A stretch of 52,157 nucleotides of DNA from JALZKA01 sp963734015. GTDB taxonomy: Bacteria > Actinomycetota > Thermoleophilia > Solirubrobacterales > 70-9. The first letter of the stretch is position 1. The number at the start of each line of letters is the position of its first letter. A program made the position numbers and the translations under genes. Positions 1 through 7,624 of this stretch are shown in pieces. The notes under the pieces are model-generated. The model was given only the letters and a program-made list of their open reading frames with translations. It did no database searches and was not told the DNA's origin. The DNA lies in NCBI GenBank assembly GCA_963734015.1, contig CAVTFG010000001.1:1-52157 (forward strand). The letters run 5' to 3'.

Positions 1-1
1 A

Positions 2-75
2 TGCCGGAGGAGGGACTCGAACCCCCGACACGCGGATTATGATTCCGCTGCTCTAACCAGCTGAGCTACTCCGGC
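2..75 (-). tRNA. tRNA-Met (CAT anticodon)
   Basis: The reverse complement folds into a full 74-nt cloverleaf: acceptor stem GCCGGAG/CTCCGGC with discriminator A, D arm GCTC/GAGC, anticodon stem GCGGA/TCCGC around the 7-nt loop ATCATAA (anticodon CAT), 5-nt variable loop GTGTC, and a T arm with loop TTCGAGT. The 3' CCA is not encoded. CAT could also be the lysidine-modified Ile2 tRNA. Elongator Met is preferred on general form, but the two cannot be separated securely by eye. Confidence 0.93.
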
Positions 76-143
76 CGGGACGGGAATCGTAGCGCTGGCT
101 TGTCCGTGCGAAGGGCGCCTCCAAGCCGTGCGATCCGGCGAAT

Positions 144-638
144 CTAGAGCGCCGTCATGGATCGCATCGTGTCCTCGACGCTCTCTTCCTCGAAGCCCAG
201 GTGCTCGAGCAAATGCTCGGCCAGATCATCCAGCGCCGCCGCGAGGCTCGACCGGGACACGGATTCCTCCTTGTCGCCCAGCCCCCTGCACGCCGCCTCG
301 ACGTCGTCGAGCAGGACCGAGACCTTGCGGTGGTCGGCCTCGAGCCGGTCCACCACCGGGCCCAGTTCCGGGTTCGCGGCGCGGAGCGCGGGGAAGAGCA
401 TGGCGTCCTCGGCACCGTGGTGTGAATGAACGAACCGGCAGTAGTGGAGGCAGTTCACCTTCAGCTTCCAGAGCGGGCCGTTGGTCTTGAGGTCGTTAAG
501 CGCGCCCTTGACCTCGGCCGCCGGCGCGCCGTTCGTGACGGCGCCGGCGAGGCCGCGGACCGTCTCCAGGTCGCGGCGGATCATGCCGTGGACCCAGAGC
601 AGCTCGTCGTAGAGGGAGGCGCCGGCGGTGCGATTCAT
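144..638 (-). CDS. Hemerythrin-like HHE cation-binding protein
   Basis: A 164-residue all-helical protein with the hemerythrin metal-ligand pattern: H17 (WVHGMIRRDL), H73-xxx-E77 within HSHHGAED, H103 (EADHRKV), and H142/H146-xxx-E150 (EHLLEHLGFEEE). Proteins of this family bind a di-iron site and sense or store O2, NO or iron. The exact role here is unknown. C63 and C67 next to the second ligand region could add redox sensitivity, but that is speculation. It lies just downstream of the tRNA on the same strand and diverges from the gene at 884. A TATCGT hexamer (649-654, minus strand) sits 10 nt before the ATG, and no Shine-Dalgarno is visible, so it may be leaderless. Confidence 0.88.
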   Translation of the reverse strand: MNRTAGASLYDELLWVHGMIRRDLETVRGLAGAVTNGAPAAEVKGALNDLKTNGPLWKLKVNCLHYCRFVHSHHGAEDAMLFPALRAANPELGPVVDRLEADHRKVSVLLDDVEAACRGLGDKEESVSRSSLAAALDDLAEHLLEHLGFEEESVEDTMRSMTAL

Positions 639-883
639 TGCGAACGCAACGATAGTGGGCCGGGCAATCCGCCGATGAATTTCGGCTCTTCGCGCGGTCT
701 AACACAAGCGATACAGTTCATTTAGGCGCGGTCCCGCGCCCGACCTCCAATCCGGCGCTCACGCCGCCGGCGCGCGGAGGTAAAGGTGGCCTCGAGCCAT
801 CGGGACGCCGGTCATTGAAGCCCCTTTCCGGTGGGGCATCGGGAGCGTGAGTCCCGGCGCCTTCCGCCGAAAGGAGCATCGAG
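639..883. other. Divergent intergenic region with a GC-rich hairpin
   Basis: This gap lies between two divergent genes. It holds a perfect 6-bp hairpin GGCGCG-GTCC-CGCGCC (725-740) and a possible plus-strand -10 TACAGT (712-717). Nothing coding is convincing. The hairpin faces no upstream transcript, so it is not an obvious terminator. Confidence 0.4.
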
Positions 884-1558
884 ATGACGAGGCAGAAGAC
901 ATTCAAGCGCCGCGTTCGCGAGCGCATGGGGAAGACCGGCGAGAGCTATACGGCCGCCCGCCGGATGCTGATCGCCAACGGCGACCGGCCCGACGTCGCG
1001 ATGGCGCAGTTCGAGCCGCCGGTGGCCGACGAGCGCGTCGTGGAGGCGACCGGGCGCGGCTGGCAGGCGTGGTTCGAGGTGCTCGACGAGTGGGGCGCGC
1101 CCACCCACACCCACACCGAGATCGCCCGCTGGCTGCGCGAGGAGCACGGAGTGGACGGCTGGTATGCGCAGTCGATCACCGTCGGCTACGAACGGGCCCG
1201 CGGGCTCCGTGCGCCGGGCGAGCATGCCGACGGCTTCGCGATCACTGCGTCGCGGACGATCGCGGTCCAGGTCGAGCGGCTGTTCGACACGTTCGAGGAT
1301 CCGAGGCTGCGCGAGCGGTGGCTTCCGGGCGCGGACCTGCGCACCCGAACGGCGACGGCGCCGAGGTCGGCGCGGTACGACTGGGAGGACGGCTCCACCC
1401 GGGTCATCGTCGGCTTTGAGGACCTGGGCGAGTCGAAGAGCCGGGTCTCGCTCTCGCACGAGCGCCTCCCCGACGCCGAGACGGCCGACGAGATGAAGTC
1501 GTGGTGGCGCGAGCGCCTGACCGGGCTCAAGGCCCAGCTCGAGCGAGGTGATGCCTGA
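884..1558 (+). CDS. DUF4287 / SRPBCC two-domain protein
   Basis: A 224-residue soluble protein. Residues 1-30 carry the basic KTGESYTAARRML motif seen in a group of actinobacterial proteins. Residues ~60-110 resemble DUF4287 (THTHTEIARWLREEHG, then WYAQSITVGYERARG). Residues ~120-220 resemble an SRPBCC/AHSA1 ligand-binding fold (ITASRTIAVQVERLFDTFED, ending SWWRERLTGLKAQLE). The Shine-Dalgarno AAAGGAG, 7 nt before the ATG, fixes the start. The stop overlaps the start of the next gene (TGATG), so the two are translationally coupled. No enzymatic function can be assigned. SRPBCC domains bind hydrophobic ligands in known families. Confidence 0.85.
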   Translation: MTRQKTFKRRVRERMGKTGESYTAARRMLIANGDRPDVAMAQFEPPVADERVVEATGRGWQAWFEVLDEWGAPTHTHTEIARWLREEHGVDGWYAQSITVGYERARGLRAPGEHADGFAITASRTIAVQVERLFDTFEDPRLRERWLPGADLRTRTATAPRSARYDWEDGSTRVIVGFEDLGESKSRVSLSHERLPDAETADEMKSWWRERLTGLKAQLERGDA

Positions 1559-1950
1559 TGCCCGACGTCGAGATCCTCGCCGTGCTGGCCGCCGCGGTCG
1601 CGGCGTTCGCGATCGGCGGCACGTACTACTCCGTGTTCGGCGAGCAGCTGGCCGCTGCGAGCGACGTCGCAGCCGCGGGCGAGCAGCCGCCGCCGTGGGT
1701 GCTGGTGGCCGAGCTCGGCCGTTGCCTGGTCCTGGCGGTGGTCGTCGCCGGCCTCGCCTCGCAGGGCGAGATCGACGAGCTGGCCGGCGGCCTGGCCCTG
1801 GGGCTGGCGCTGTGGATCGGGTTTCCGCTCGTGCTCTGGACCGGGGCGATGATCCACGAGAACACTCCCTGGAGGCTCGCAGCGATCCATGCCGGCGACT
1901 GGCTGCTGAAACTGCTCGCCGTCGGAGCGCTCGTGAGCGTCTGGCAGTAA
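1558..1950 (+). CDS. DUF1761-like integral membrane protein
   Basis: A 130-residue protein with about four hydrophobic segments (residues ~5-25, 48-68, 75-100, 108-128). The N-terminus has GGTYYSVFGEQLAAA, the small-residue plus W/Y-Y-S-x-x-F-G pattern typical of DUF1761. The C-terminal half contains a charged M-I-H-E-N-T loop between helices. It overlaps the preceding gene by one base (TGATG), so both are probably made from one transcript. Function unknown. Confidence 0.75.
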   Translation: MPDVEILAVLAAAVAAFAIGGTYYSVFGEQLAAASDVAAAGEQPPPWVLVAELGRCLVLAVVVAGLASQGEIDELAGGLALGLALWIGFPLVLWTGAMIHENTPWRLAAIHAGDWLLKLLAVGALVSVWQ

Positions 1951-1994
1951 ACGGCACGGGGCCGCGCGGCCGGCCCGCGGCCGCGCGCCCCCTA

Positions 1995-2000
1995 TACGGT
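1995..2000 (+). promoter_or_regulatory. Putative -10 (TACGGT) of a leaderless gene
   Basis: TACGGT ends 7 nt before the ATG at 2008 and there is no Shine-Dalgarno. The spacing matches transcription starting at the start codon. Confidence 0.45.
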
Positions 2001-2007
2001 TACACGA

Positions 2008-2448
2008 ATGAGCACGACCGCCGACGCCCCACCCACCGATGCGGCAGCGGTGGTCACCGGCTTCCTCCGGTCGCTCGAGGACGGCGAGGTTGACGCGGCG
2101 ATGGAGCTCTTGACCGACGACGCCGAGTGGGTCAACGTCTCGCTGCCGACGGTGCGCGGGAGGCCGAGGATCGACCGGCTGATCCGAGGCGTGGTCCGCC
2201 GCGGCGACTTCCGCGCCAACCTCCACAACCTCGCGGTCGACGGGAACGTGGTCCTGACCGAACGCACGGATGCCTTCGCCGTCGGCCGGTTCGAGCCGAG
2301 GTTCTGGGTCTACGGGCGCTTCGAGCTGCGCGACGGCCGGATCGCGGTTTGGCGCGACTCGTTCGACTGGCTCGACATGGCGATCAGCCTCGTGCGTGCC
2401 GCTGCGGGCGTTCTGGCGCCGTCGCTCAACCGCCCCTGGCCTGGCTGA
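2008..2448 (+). CDS. Limonene-1,2-epoxide hydrolase / NTF2-like protein
   Basis: A 146-residue cone-fold (NTF2-like) protein. The closest recognisable family is limonene-1,2-epoxide hydrolase: it has a central LTERTDAF segment that can supply the Arg-Asp pair, and FELRDGRIAVWRDSFDW near the C-terminus with the second Asp in WRDSFD. In LEH enzymes a D-R-D triad activates water to open epoxides. All three residues appear present, but the natural substrate cannot be told. The fold is also used by SnoaL cyclases and ketosteroid isomerases. It is preceded by a TACGGT hexamer 7 nt from the ATG and followed by a cold-shock gene with its own promoter. Confidence 0.8.
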   Translation: MSTTADAPPTDAAAVVTGFLRSLEDGEVDAAMELLTDDAEWVNVSLPTVRGRPRIDRLIRGVVRRGDFRANLHNLAVDGNVVLTERTDAFAVGRFEPRFWVYGRFELRDGRIAVWRDSFDWLDMAISLVRAAAGVLAPSLNRPWPG

Positions 2449-2483
2449 CACCCGACCTCAACCGCGCCGAACCAGCGCGGGGT

Positions 2484-2598
2484 GCTACCGTCGGTGTCAG
2501 CCGCGCAACTCGTCGCGGTGTAGCACGTGCCAGCGTTCGCAGTCGTTGCCTCACCGCACCCTCCGCGCCCGCCCGCACCAACCGTGGAGGAAATTCAC
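2484..2598 (+). promoter_or_regulatory. Promoter and ~100-nt leader of cold-shock gene 1
   Basis: This segment aligns over its whole length with the leader of the second cold-shock gene (26131-26243). It begins with a -10-like TACCGT (2486-2491), has conserved TCAGCCGCGCA, GCAGTCGTTGC and CCTCCGCGC blocks, and ends in GTGGAGGAAATTCAC before the ATG. The conservation in non-coding sequence implies a functional 5' UTR. By analogy with proteobacterial cspA leaders it may control translation or stability with temperature, which is inference. Confidence 0.6.
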
Positions 2599-2805
2599 AT
2601 GCCAGACGGAACCGTCAAGTGGTTCAACGACGACAAGGGCTTCGGCTTCATCTCACCCGATGACGGCTCGAAGGACCTGTTCGTCCATCACAGCGCCCTG
2701 GCCGCCGAGGGCTACGGCACCTTGGCCGAGGGCGCCAAGGTCACCTACGAATCGGAGCCGAGCGAGAAGGGCCCGCGCGCCGTCAACGTTCGCGTGAGCA
2801 GCTAG
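2599..2805 (+). CDS. Cold-shock protein (CspA family)
   Basis: A 68-residue single cold-shock domain that binds single-stranded nucleic acid and acts as an RNA chaperone. RNP1 is KGFGFI (residues 13-18) and RNP2 is DLFVHHSAL (about 25-33), with the N-terminal GTVKWFNDDKGFGF signature. The ATG at 2599 is chosen because it follows the GTGGAGG Shine-Dalgarno and gives the canonical M-P-D-G-T-V-K-W N-terminus. An upstream in-frame start would add 24 unrelated residues. It has a paralogue at 26244 with a near-identical leader. A hairpin at 2816-2838 lies between its stop and the next gene and may terminate or stabilise the mRNA. Confidence 0.97.
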   Translation: MPDGTVKWFNDDKGFGFISPDDGSKDLFVHHSALAAEGYGTLAEGAKVTYESEPSEKGPRAVNVRVSS

Positions 2806-2840
2806 CTCAGCAATACGGGATCGGACTGCCGGTCCCGGCC

Positions 2841-3761
2841 GTGCGAACGGCCCTCGACAAGCTGCGCTCCGCGTGGCGCCGCCACCCGACCGTCGTAACG
2901 GTCGCGGGGGCGGTCGTCGTGGCGGCCGGGCTGTGCGTCGCCCTGGCCGGCGACCGCGCCGAGTTCGCGGCGGCGCTCGGTGCCGCGCCGATCTGGATCC
3001 TTCTGGTCGCCGGTGCCCTGCAGGTCATCTGGTTGGGCGTTCGCAGCGAGACCTGGCAGGTATGCGTCGCCGGCGCCGGCGGAAGCGTCTCCCGGCGGCG
3101 CCTCTATCCAGCGGCGGGCATCGGCTACCTGGGAAACCTCTTGAACGGCCAGTTCGGCCTCGCGGTGCGCATCGCCGCCCTCCGGCGCTCGTCCCCGAAG
3201 GAGAGTCCGCCGGCGTCGGTACTGCTCGTGACCGAGGTCCCGATCGTGGTCGTCGAGGTTGCCCTCGCAGCCCTCATGTCGTTCACGCTCGTCGGCCCGC
3301 TCGGCCTCGAATGGTGGGTGCCGCCCGTGGCCCTGATCGGCACCTTCGCGGGCATGGCCGGGCTGCGCAGGCTGGCGCAGAAACACCGGGAGGGCCTGTG
3401 GCGGGGGATCGCGGTGCTGCGTGGCATGCGCGGCCGCAACCGCGTGGTGGCGCTCGTGGTGGTGGCGGTCTGCCTGCAGATCGCGCGCAACTGGTTCGTC
3501 CTGAACGGAGTCGGGGTCGACGCCTCGGTGCTCGATTCGGTCGCGCTCCTGATCGGGATGGCGGCGGTCGGAGTCCTGCCCGTGGGTCCCAGCGTCGGGG
3601 CGGCATCGGCCGTGATCATCTTCGGAACCGACGCCGGCGCCGCCGCGGCGGCCGGCGCGTTGCTGACAGCGACCGCCGCGGTCGCCGCGCTCGTCTTCGC
3701 CGCGACCGCTCTCCTGGGCACGCTTCGCCGCTCGCCGGCCCCGGCGCCCGCGACCATCTAG
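2841..3761 (+). CDS. UPF0104 / lysylphosphatidylglycerol synthase TM-like membrane protein
   Basis: A 306-residue polytopic membrane protein with about seven to eight hydrophobic segments. It has the layout of the YbhN/LPG-synthase TM-domain family: a short basic N-terminus, GIGYLGNLLNGQFG (a glycine/asparagine-rich loop typical of the family, residues ~93-106), a basic cytoplasmic loop near RRLAQKHREGLWRG, and a late VGVLPVGPSVG loop resembling the family's P-G-G-x-G region. There is no soluble acyltransferase domain, so it is not a complete MprF. Members are predicted lipid flippases or lipid-modification factors, and the substrate is unknown. It starts with GTG 35 nt after the cold-shock stop. 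Confidence 0.75.
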   Translation: MRTALDKLRSAWRRHPTVVTVAGAVVVAAGLCVALAGDRAEFAAALGAAPIWILLVAGALQVIWLGVRSETWQVCVAGAGGSVSRRRLYPAAGIGYLGNLLNGQFGLAVRIAALRRSSPKESPPASVLLVTEVPIVVVEVALAALMSFTLVGPLGLEWWVPPVALIGTFAGMAGLRRLAQKHREGLWRGIAVLRGMRGRNRVVALVVVAVCLQIARNWFVLNGVGVDASVLDSVALLIGMAAVGVLPVGPSVGAASAVIIFGTDAGAAAAAGALLTATAAVAALVFAATALLGTLRRSPAPAPATI

Positions 3762-3764
3762 CCT
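3759..3764 (+). promoter_or_regulatory. Putative -10 (TAGCCT) of a leaderless gene
   Basis: TAGCCT is followed by a 7-nt spacer to the ATG at 3772, with no Shine-Dalgarno. It overlaps the upstream stop codon. Confidence 0.5.
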
Positions 3765-3771
3765 CCGCCCG

Positions 3772-4719
3772 ATGTCAGATCTCGAACGCGCCGTTTCGGC
3801 GGTGATCAACGAATGCCTCGGCGTGCGCGAAGGCGAGTCCGCGCTGGTGGTCGCGAACCCCTCGAGCCTCGGAATCGGCGAGCGCCTCCGGGGCGAGGCG
3901 GCCCGGGCAGGGGCCGACGCGATGCTGGTCCTGATGGCGGATCGCCAGGTGGACGGCGAGGAGCCGCCCGACGCGGTTGCCGCCGCGATGGCCACGGCCG
4001 ACGTCGTGCTCTGCCCGACGGTCCGCTCGCTTTCACACACCGAGGCTCGCCGGAACGCCTGTGCGGCCGGCGCCCGGATCGGAACGCTGCCCGGCGTCAC
4101 CGAGGAGACGCTGGCCCGCGTGATGAGCGCGGACACCGAGGGCCTGCGCCGCAAGGGCGCCGCCGTCGCCGCCATCCTGGAGGGCGGGTCCGAGGCGCGC
4201 ATCACCTGCCCGAACGGATCGGACCTGCGGCTCAACATCGCCGGTCGCCACGCGATCTCCGACGACGGTGACCTGCGCGAGCGCGGCGCGTTCGGGAACC
4301 TGCCCTGCGGCGAGGGTTTCATCCCGCCGATCGAGACGGAGGGCGACGGGACCCTGATCGTGGACGGCACGATCTCCGGCGTGTCCAAGGACGAGGTCGT
4401 GGAGTTGCGGGTCGAGGGCGGGAGCCTGGTCTCGGCCAGCGGCGACCCCGGGGCGCGGCTGCTCGAGATGCTGCGCGGCGCCGGCACCGGCGGCACGGGC
4501 GTCGCCGAGCTCGGCATCGGCACAAACGAGAAAGCGATCCTCACGGGGAACCTGATCGAGGACGAGAAGATCCTCGGCTCGTGCCACGTGGCATTCGGCG
4601 CATCGGCGGGCATCGGGGGCGTCGTCCAGGTGCCCGTCCACATCGACTGCGTGGTGATGAGGCCGACGGTCGAGATCGACGGCGAAGCGCTCGTCCGCGA
4701 CGGCGAGCTCCTGGTGTGA
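3772..4719 (+). CDS. Aminopeptidase, M29 (AmpS/AmpT-like) family
   Basis: A 315-residue protein resembling thermophilic M29 metallo-aminopeptidases. C-terminal motifs carry the expected metal ligands: GNLPCGEGFIPP (Glu), LGIGTNEKAI (Glu), GSCHVAFGAS (His) and VHIDCVVM (His and Asp). These enzymes remove N-terminal residues using a two-metal site formed by E, E, H, H and D. The protein is shorter than classical M29 enzymes (about 410 residues), mainly in the N-terminal half, and matches the short leucyl-aminopeptidase-like branch. The alternative is the related NicX-like dioxygenase fold. It is immediately followed by the formimidoyltransferase gene. Confidence 0.82.
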   Translation: MSDLERAVSAVINECLGVREGESALVVANPSSLGIGERLRGEAARAGADAMLVLMADRQVDGEEPPDAVAAAMATADVVLCPTVRSLSHTEARRNACAAGARIGTLPGVTEETLARVMSADTEGLRRKGAAVAAILEGGSEARITCPNGSDLRLNIAGRHAISDDGDLRERGAFGNLPCGEGFIPPIETEGDGTLIVDGTISGVSKDEVVELRVEGGSLVSASGDPGARLLEMLRGAGTGGTGVAELGIGTNEKAILTGNLIEDEKILGSCHVAFGASAGIGGVVQVPVHIDCVVMRPTVEIDGEALVRDGELLV

Positions 4720-4762
4720 GCGGGTATGCCGGCGCGTCGCCGAACGGCGACGCGAGCAGCAG

Positions 4763-5666
4763 GTGCTGTTAGGTGTGTCCGGGCTGCTGACGGTTCCGAA
4801 CGTCTCCGAGGGGCGCGACCCGGCGCTGATCGGGCGCCTGGCCGGCGCGTTCGCGGTCGACGCGGTCCTGCTCGACGCCCACTCCGACGAGGTCCACAAC
4901 CGAACGGTCTTCACCCTTGCTCCCACCGCGGGCGACGTCGTGCCGGCACTGGCCGCCGGAGCCCGCACCGCGATCGAGGCGCTGAACCTCTCCGAGCACC
5001 GCGGGGAGCATCCCCGGATCGGCGCGCTCGACGTCGCGCCCGTCGTGTGGCTTACGCCCGAAAGCCGCGAAGCGGCCCGCGATCAGGCCCGGCGGGCGGC
5101 CGAGGCGATCGGCACGCTGGGGGTTCCGGTCTTTCTCTACGGCGATCTCGCGACCGATCCCGAGCGGCAGGAGCGCGCGTTCTTCCGCAGCGGCGGCCTC
5201 GACGCGCTCGGCACCCGGATGGAGTCGGGCGAGCTGCGCCCCGATCGCGGTCCCGGCGCGCCGCATCCCACCGCGGGCGCGACGCTCGTCACCGCGCGCC
5301 CGCCCCTCGCCGCGTTCAACCTCGAGCTGGAGGGCGCCTCGCTCGCCACCGCCCGCGAGATCGCCGCGGAGCTGCGCGAGTCGGGCGGCGGAATCCCGGG
5401 TGTGCGGGCGATCGGCCTCGAGCTCGGGGAGCGCACGCAGGTCTCGACCAACGTCCACGACCCGGTCTCGGTTCCGCTTGCCGAGGTCGTCGCTCGAACC
5501 GCCGCCCTGGCCGCACGCCACGGTGCCGAGGGTGGTCGAGGCGGAGATCGTCGGCTTGGTCCCCAGGGCGGCGCTCGACGGCTTCCCGGCGGACCTGCCG
5601 CTCGGCGACTTCGATCCGAAGCGCGGCGTGATCGAGGAGCGGATACGAGCGCTCGCGGATAGCTAG
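4763..5666 (+). CDS. ftcD: Glutamate formimidoyltransferase, interrupted by an apparent frameshift
   Basis: The protein transfers the formimino group from formiminoglutamate to tetrahydrofolate (histidine degradation/one-carbon metabolism). N-terminal VPNVSEGRDPALIGRL, VHNRTVFTL, EHRGEHPRIGALDVAP and VFLYGDLA are family signatures. The reading frame as written runs to 5662, but its last ~40 residues are nonsense. From 5532 the neighbouring frame encodes the proper C-terminus (VVEAEIVGLVPRAALDGFP, then LGDFDPKRGVIEERI) up to 5666. One surplus G in the GGG at 5530-5532 explains this, giving a ~300-residue enzyme typical of the stand-alone FtcD N-domain. No cyclodeaminase domain follows. The start could be GTG 4763 or GTG 4775. 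Confidence 0.85.
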
Positions 5667-5669
5667 ATT
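5664..5669 (+). promoter_or_regulatory. Putative -10 (TAGATT) of a leaderless gene
   Basis: TAGATT is followed by 8 nt and then the ATG at 5678. No Shine-Dalgarno is present. Confidence 0.45.
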
Positions 5670-5677
5670 TCATCCTC

Positions 5678-6034
5678 ATGGCGCAGACCAAGAAGAAGCG
5701 CAGGCGCAAGCACCGCGGCACCCAGGGCGGCTCGGTCGACCGCCGTCGGCGCAGCCGGCCGCGGACGCGGGAGGAGGCCAAGGCCCAGGCCCGCCGCCAG
5801 TCGGGTCCGCGGCGGGACAAGCCGCCGACCTGGCAGAGCGCATTCAACCGCGCGCTCCTGATGGCGGCAATCCTGTTCGCGTTGATGGTGCTGCCCTTCG
5901 GCCGCGGGATCGCCCCCTCGCTGTTCCTTTCGGTGACGATGCTCGCCTTCTACGTGCCGGCGGGCTACTACCTCGAGCGCTTCCTCTACAACCGGCGGCG
6001 CGCGTCGGCGCAGAAGGCGCGCCAGCGGGACTAG
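5678..6034 (+). CDS. Small basic membrane protein, unknown function
   Basis: 118 residues. The first ~55 are strongly basic (KKKRRRKHRG, RRRRSRPRTREEAKAQARRQ), followed by two hydrophobic helices (about 58-78 and 84-101) and a basic tail (RRRASAQKARQRD). This pattern suggests a small inner-membrane protein with nucleic-acid- or phospholipid-facing cytoplasmic ends. I do not recognise a named family. It converges on the phosphoesterase gene, and the two stop codons share the palindrome CTAG (6031-6034). Confidence 0.75.
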   Translation: MAQTKKKRRRKHRGTQGGSVDRRRRSRPRTREEAKAQARRQSGPRRDKPPTWQSAFNRALLMAAILFALMVLPFGRGIAPSLFLSVTMLAFYVPAGYYLERFLYNRRRASAQKARQRD

Positions 6035-7563
6035 CCCGGATCCTCGCTCGCCAGTTCCGAGCTGGCCACCGAGGGCGGCTCGTATGAGCAGCGCTCTTCG
6101 CCCGAGCACACGGAGTCGATGACGACCCTGGACGCCTGAGCCGCGCCGCTGAACGGCTCGACCAGGATGAAGTCGACCGAGCGCAACGTTGGCGCGAGGG
6201 GGTCGAAGTGGAGCTCGGCCAGCCCGATCGGCTCGCGTCCGGCGTCGAAGATCCCACCGCCGCCGATCGAACCGCTGTTAACGAGCACCACCGGGCCATA
6301 GACCTCGAGCTGCTGGCGATGCGTGTGGCCGGTGAGGATCACCAGTTCGCGCGGGTAGTCCCGCGCGTCGAGCTCCTCGGCCAACGCCCGGCCGAGGGCT
6401 TCCTGGTGGACCATGACGATGTCGGGGGCCGGATCGAGCGCGTCGAACGATTCGATCAGGGCGTCGCTTGCCGCCTCAGCCGCCTCACCCGGGTCGTCGA
6501 GGTCGTCGAACGTGATCGGGCGTTCCTGTGGATCGCCGCTTCCATCCCATTCGAGAGGGTCCGGGAATCCGGCAACCTGAAGCCCGAGGATCCGCGTGGT
6601 TCCGGGGGCGTCGGTCGCTCCATCGCCGAGTACCTGAACGCCGCTCGACTCCAGGGCGTCCATCAGCCCGGCTGTGTCGTGGTTGCCGGATGTGGCGTAG
6701 ACATCGCTGCCCAGCGCGGCGACGCGCGGAGCGAGCAGTCGGGCCTCGGCCACGCCGCCGCGCTGGCCGAAGTCGCCGTTCAGGAGAAAGGGATCGTTGC
6801 CGACGAGGCCCGACAGCGGTTCGACCACCAGAGCGTTCGCGTGGAGGTCCGAGCCGACGTAGAGGTCGCGACTCTCGGTTGCCGGGCCCGGCGCCTCGGC
6901 GAGGACCGTGCTGACGCTTCGCAGGATGCTCGCGAACGTCGATCCGTACTCGCTGGTCACACGCTCGTCCTCCGCGACCTCGAGGATGCGAGCCAGCTCC
7001 GCGCCGTTCGCGAAGTAGGTCGGCTGTTCGAATGCCTCCATGTCGAAGCTTGCGCGCGCCAGCGCCAGCGAGGCGCCGCCCAGGGCGACGATTGCCGTAC
7101 CGCCCACGCCCAGCAACAGCACGCGAGCCCGGGCGTCTCGCAACACCAGCGCGGCCAGGACGAGCAGCGCGACCGTGACCGCGGCGCCCCATGCAAACGC
7201 CTCGAGCACGGTGGAGCGGGCGCCCGACTCGAGCTCGCTCTCGGTGCTCTCGAGGACTGAGATGTCCCCCTCGGCGGCCCGGACGAGCGCCGAGCGCTCA
7301 AGCGAGCGGAGCTCCGCCCTCAGCTCGAACGGGCCGTCGAACGCGTTGGCGCGAAATCCCCAGTCCGCCACCGGGATCACCGCGATCGCCTCGCCCTGGA
7401 GCGACGGGGAGACGTTCAGCGACACCCGGCCGATCGCCGTATCGACCGTGTGGACCGGCGCGAGGCGCCAACCGAGCGCGAACCCGGCCGGAACGAGCGC
7501 GAGCGCGAGAATCACGGTGAGCGCGGTCTTGACCCATTGCGGTCTGCGGCGCAGGAAGGACAT
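6031..7563 (-). CDS. Membrane-tethered metallophosphoesterase
   Basis: 510 residues. There is an N-terminal transmembrane segment (~13-30), an extracytoplasmic-looking region of ~90 residues, two more hydrophobic segments (~125-165), and then a calcineurin-like phosphoesterase domain from ~240. Metal-ligand motifs appear in order: GSDLHAN (D-x-H), NGDFGQ (GD), TSGNHD (GNHD) and GHTHRQQ (GH-x-H). The substrate is unknown. The large middle region and membrane anchoring are common in actinobacterial members. The last ~60 residues after the GHTH block include two cysteines (VCSGEERC) that could form a disulphide. Its stop overlaps that of the convergent small membrane protein gene. Confidence 0.87.
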   Translation of the reverse strand: MSFLRRRPQWVKTALTVILALALVPAGFALGWRLAPVHTVDTAIGRVSLNVSPSLQGEAIAVIPVADWGFRANAFDGPFELRAELRSLERSALVRAAEGDISVLESTESELESGARSTVLEAFAWGAAVTVALLVLAALVLRDARARVLLLGVGGTAIVALGGASLALARASFDMEAFEQPTYFANGAELARILEVAEDERVTSEYGSTFASILRSVSTVLAEAPGPATESRDLYVGSDLHANALVVEPLSGLVGNDPFLLNGDFGQRGGVAEARLLAPRVAALGSDVYATSGNHDTAGLMDALESSGVQVLGDGATDAPGTTRILGLQVAGFPDPLEWDGSGDPQERPITFDDLDDPGEAAEAASDALIESFDALDPAPDIVMVHQEALGRALAEELDARDYPRELVILTGHTHRQQLEVYGPVVLVNSGSIGGGGIFDAGREPIGLAELHFDPLAPTLRSVDFILVEPFSGAAQASRVVIDSVCSGEERCSYEPPSVASSELASEDPG

Positions 7564-7609
7564 CGCTCCAGCGTAGGCACCAGGAGCTGTCCGGCGAGCG
7601 ATCAGCCGC

Positions 7610-7615
7610 TACCCT
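7610..7615 (+). promoter_or_regulatory. Putative -10 (TACCCT) of a leaderless gene
   Basis: TACCCT sits 9 nt before the ATG at 7625, without a Shine-Dalgarno. Confidence 0.4.
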
Positions 7616-7624
7616 CGCCGGGCG

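Noticed and set aside
725..740. GC hairpin considered as a terminator
   Set aside because: It lies between divergent genes, so no transcript is expected to end there. Kept only as a structural note.
2802..4643. 613-codon minus-strand frame opposite the membrane protein and aminopeptidase genes
   Set aside because: Composition is typical of antisense shadow frames, and the plus-strand genes have recognisable motifs and starts.
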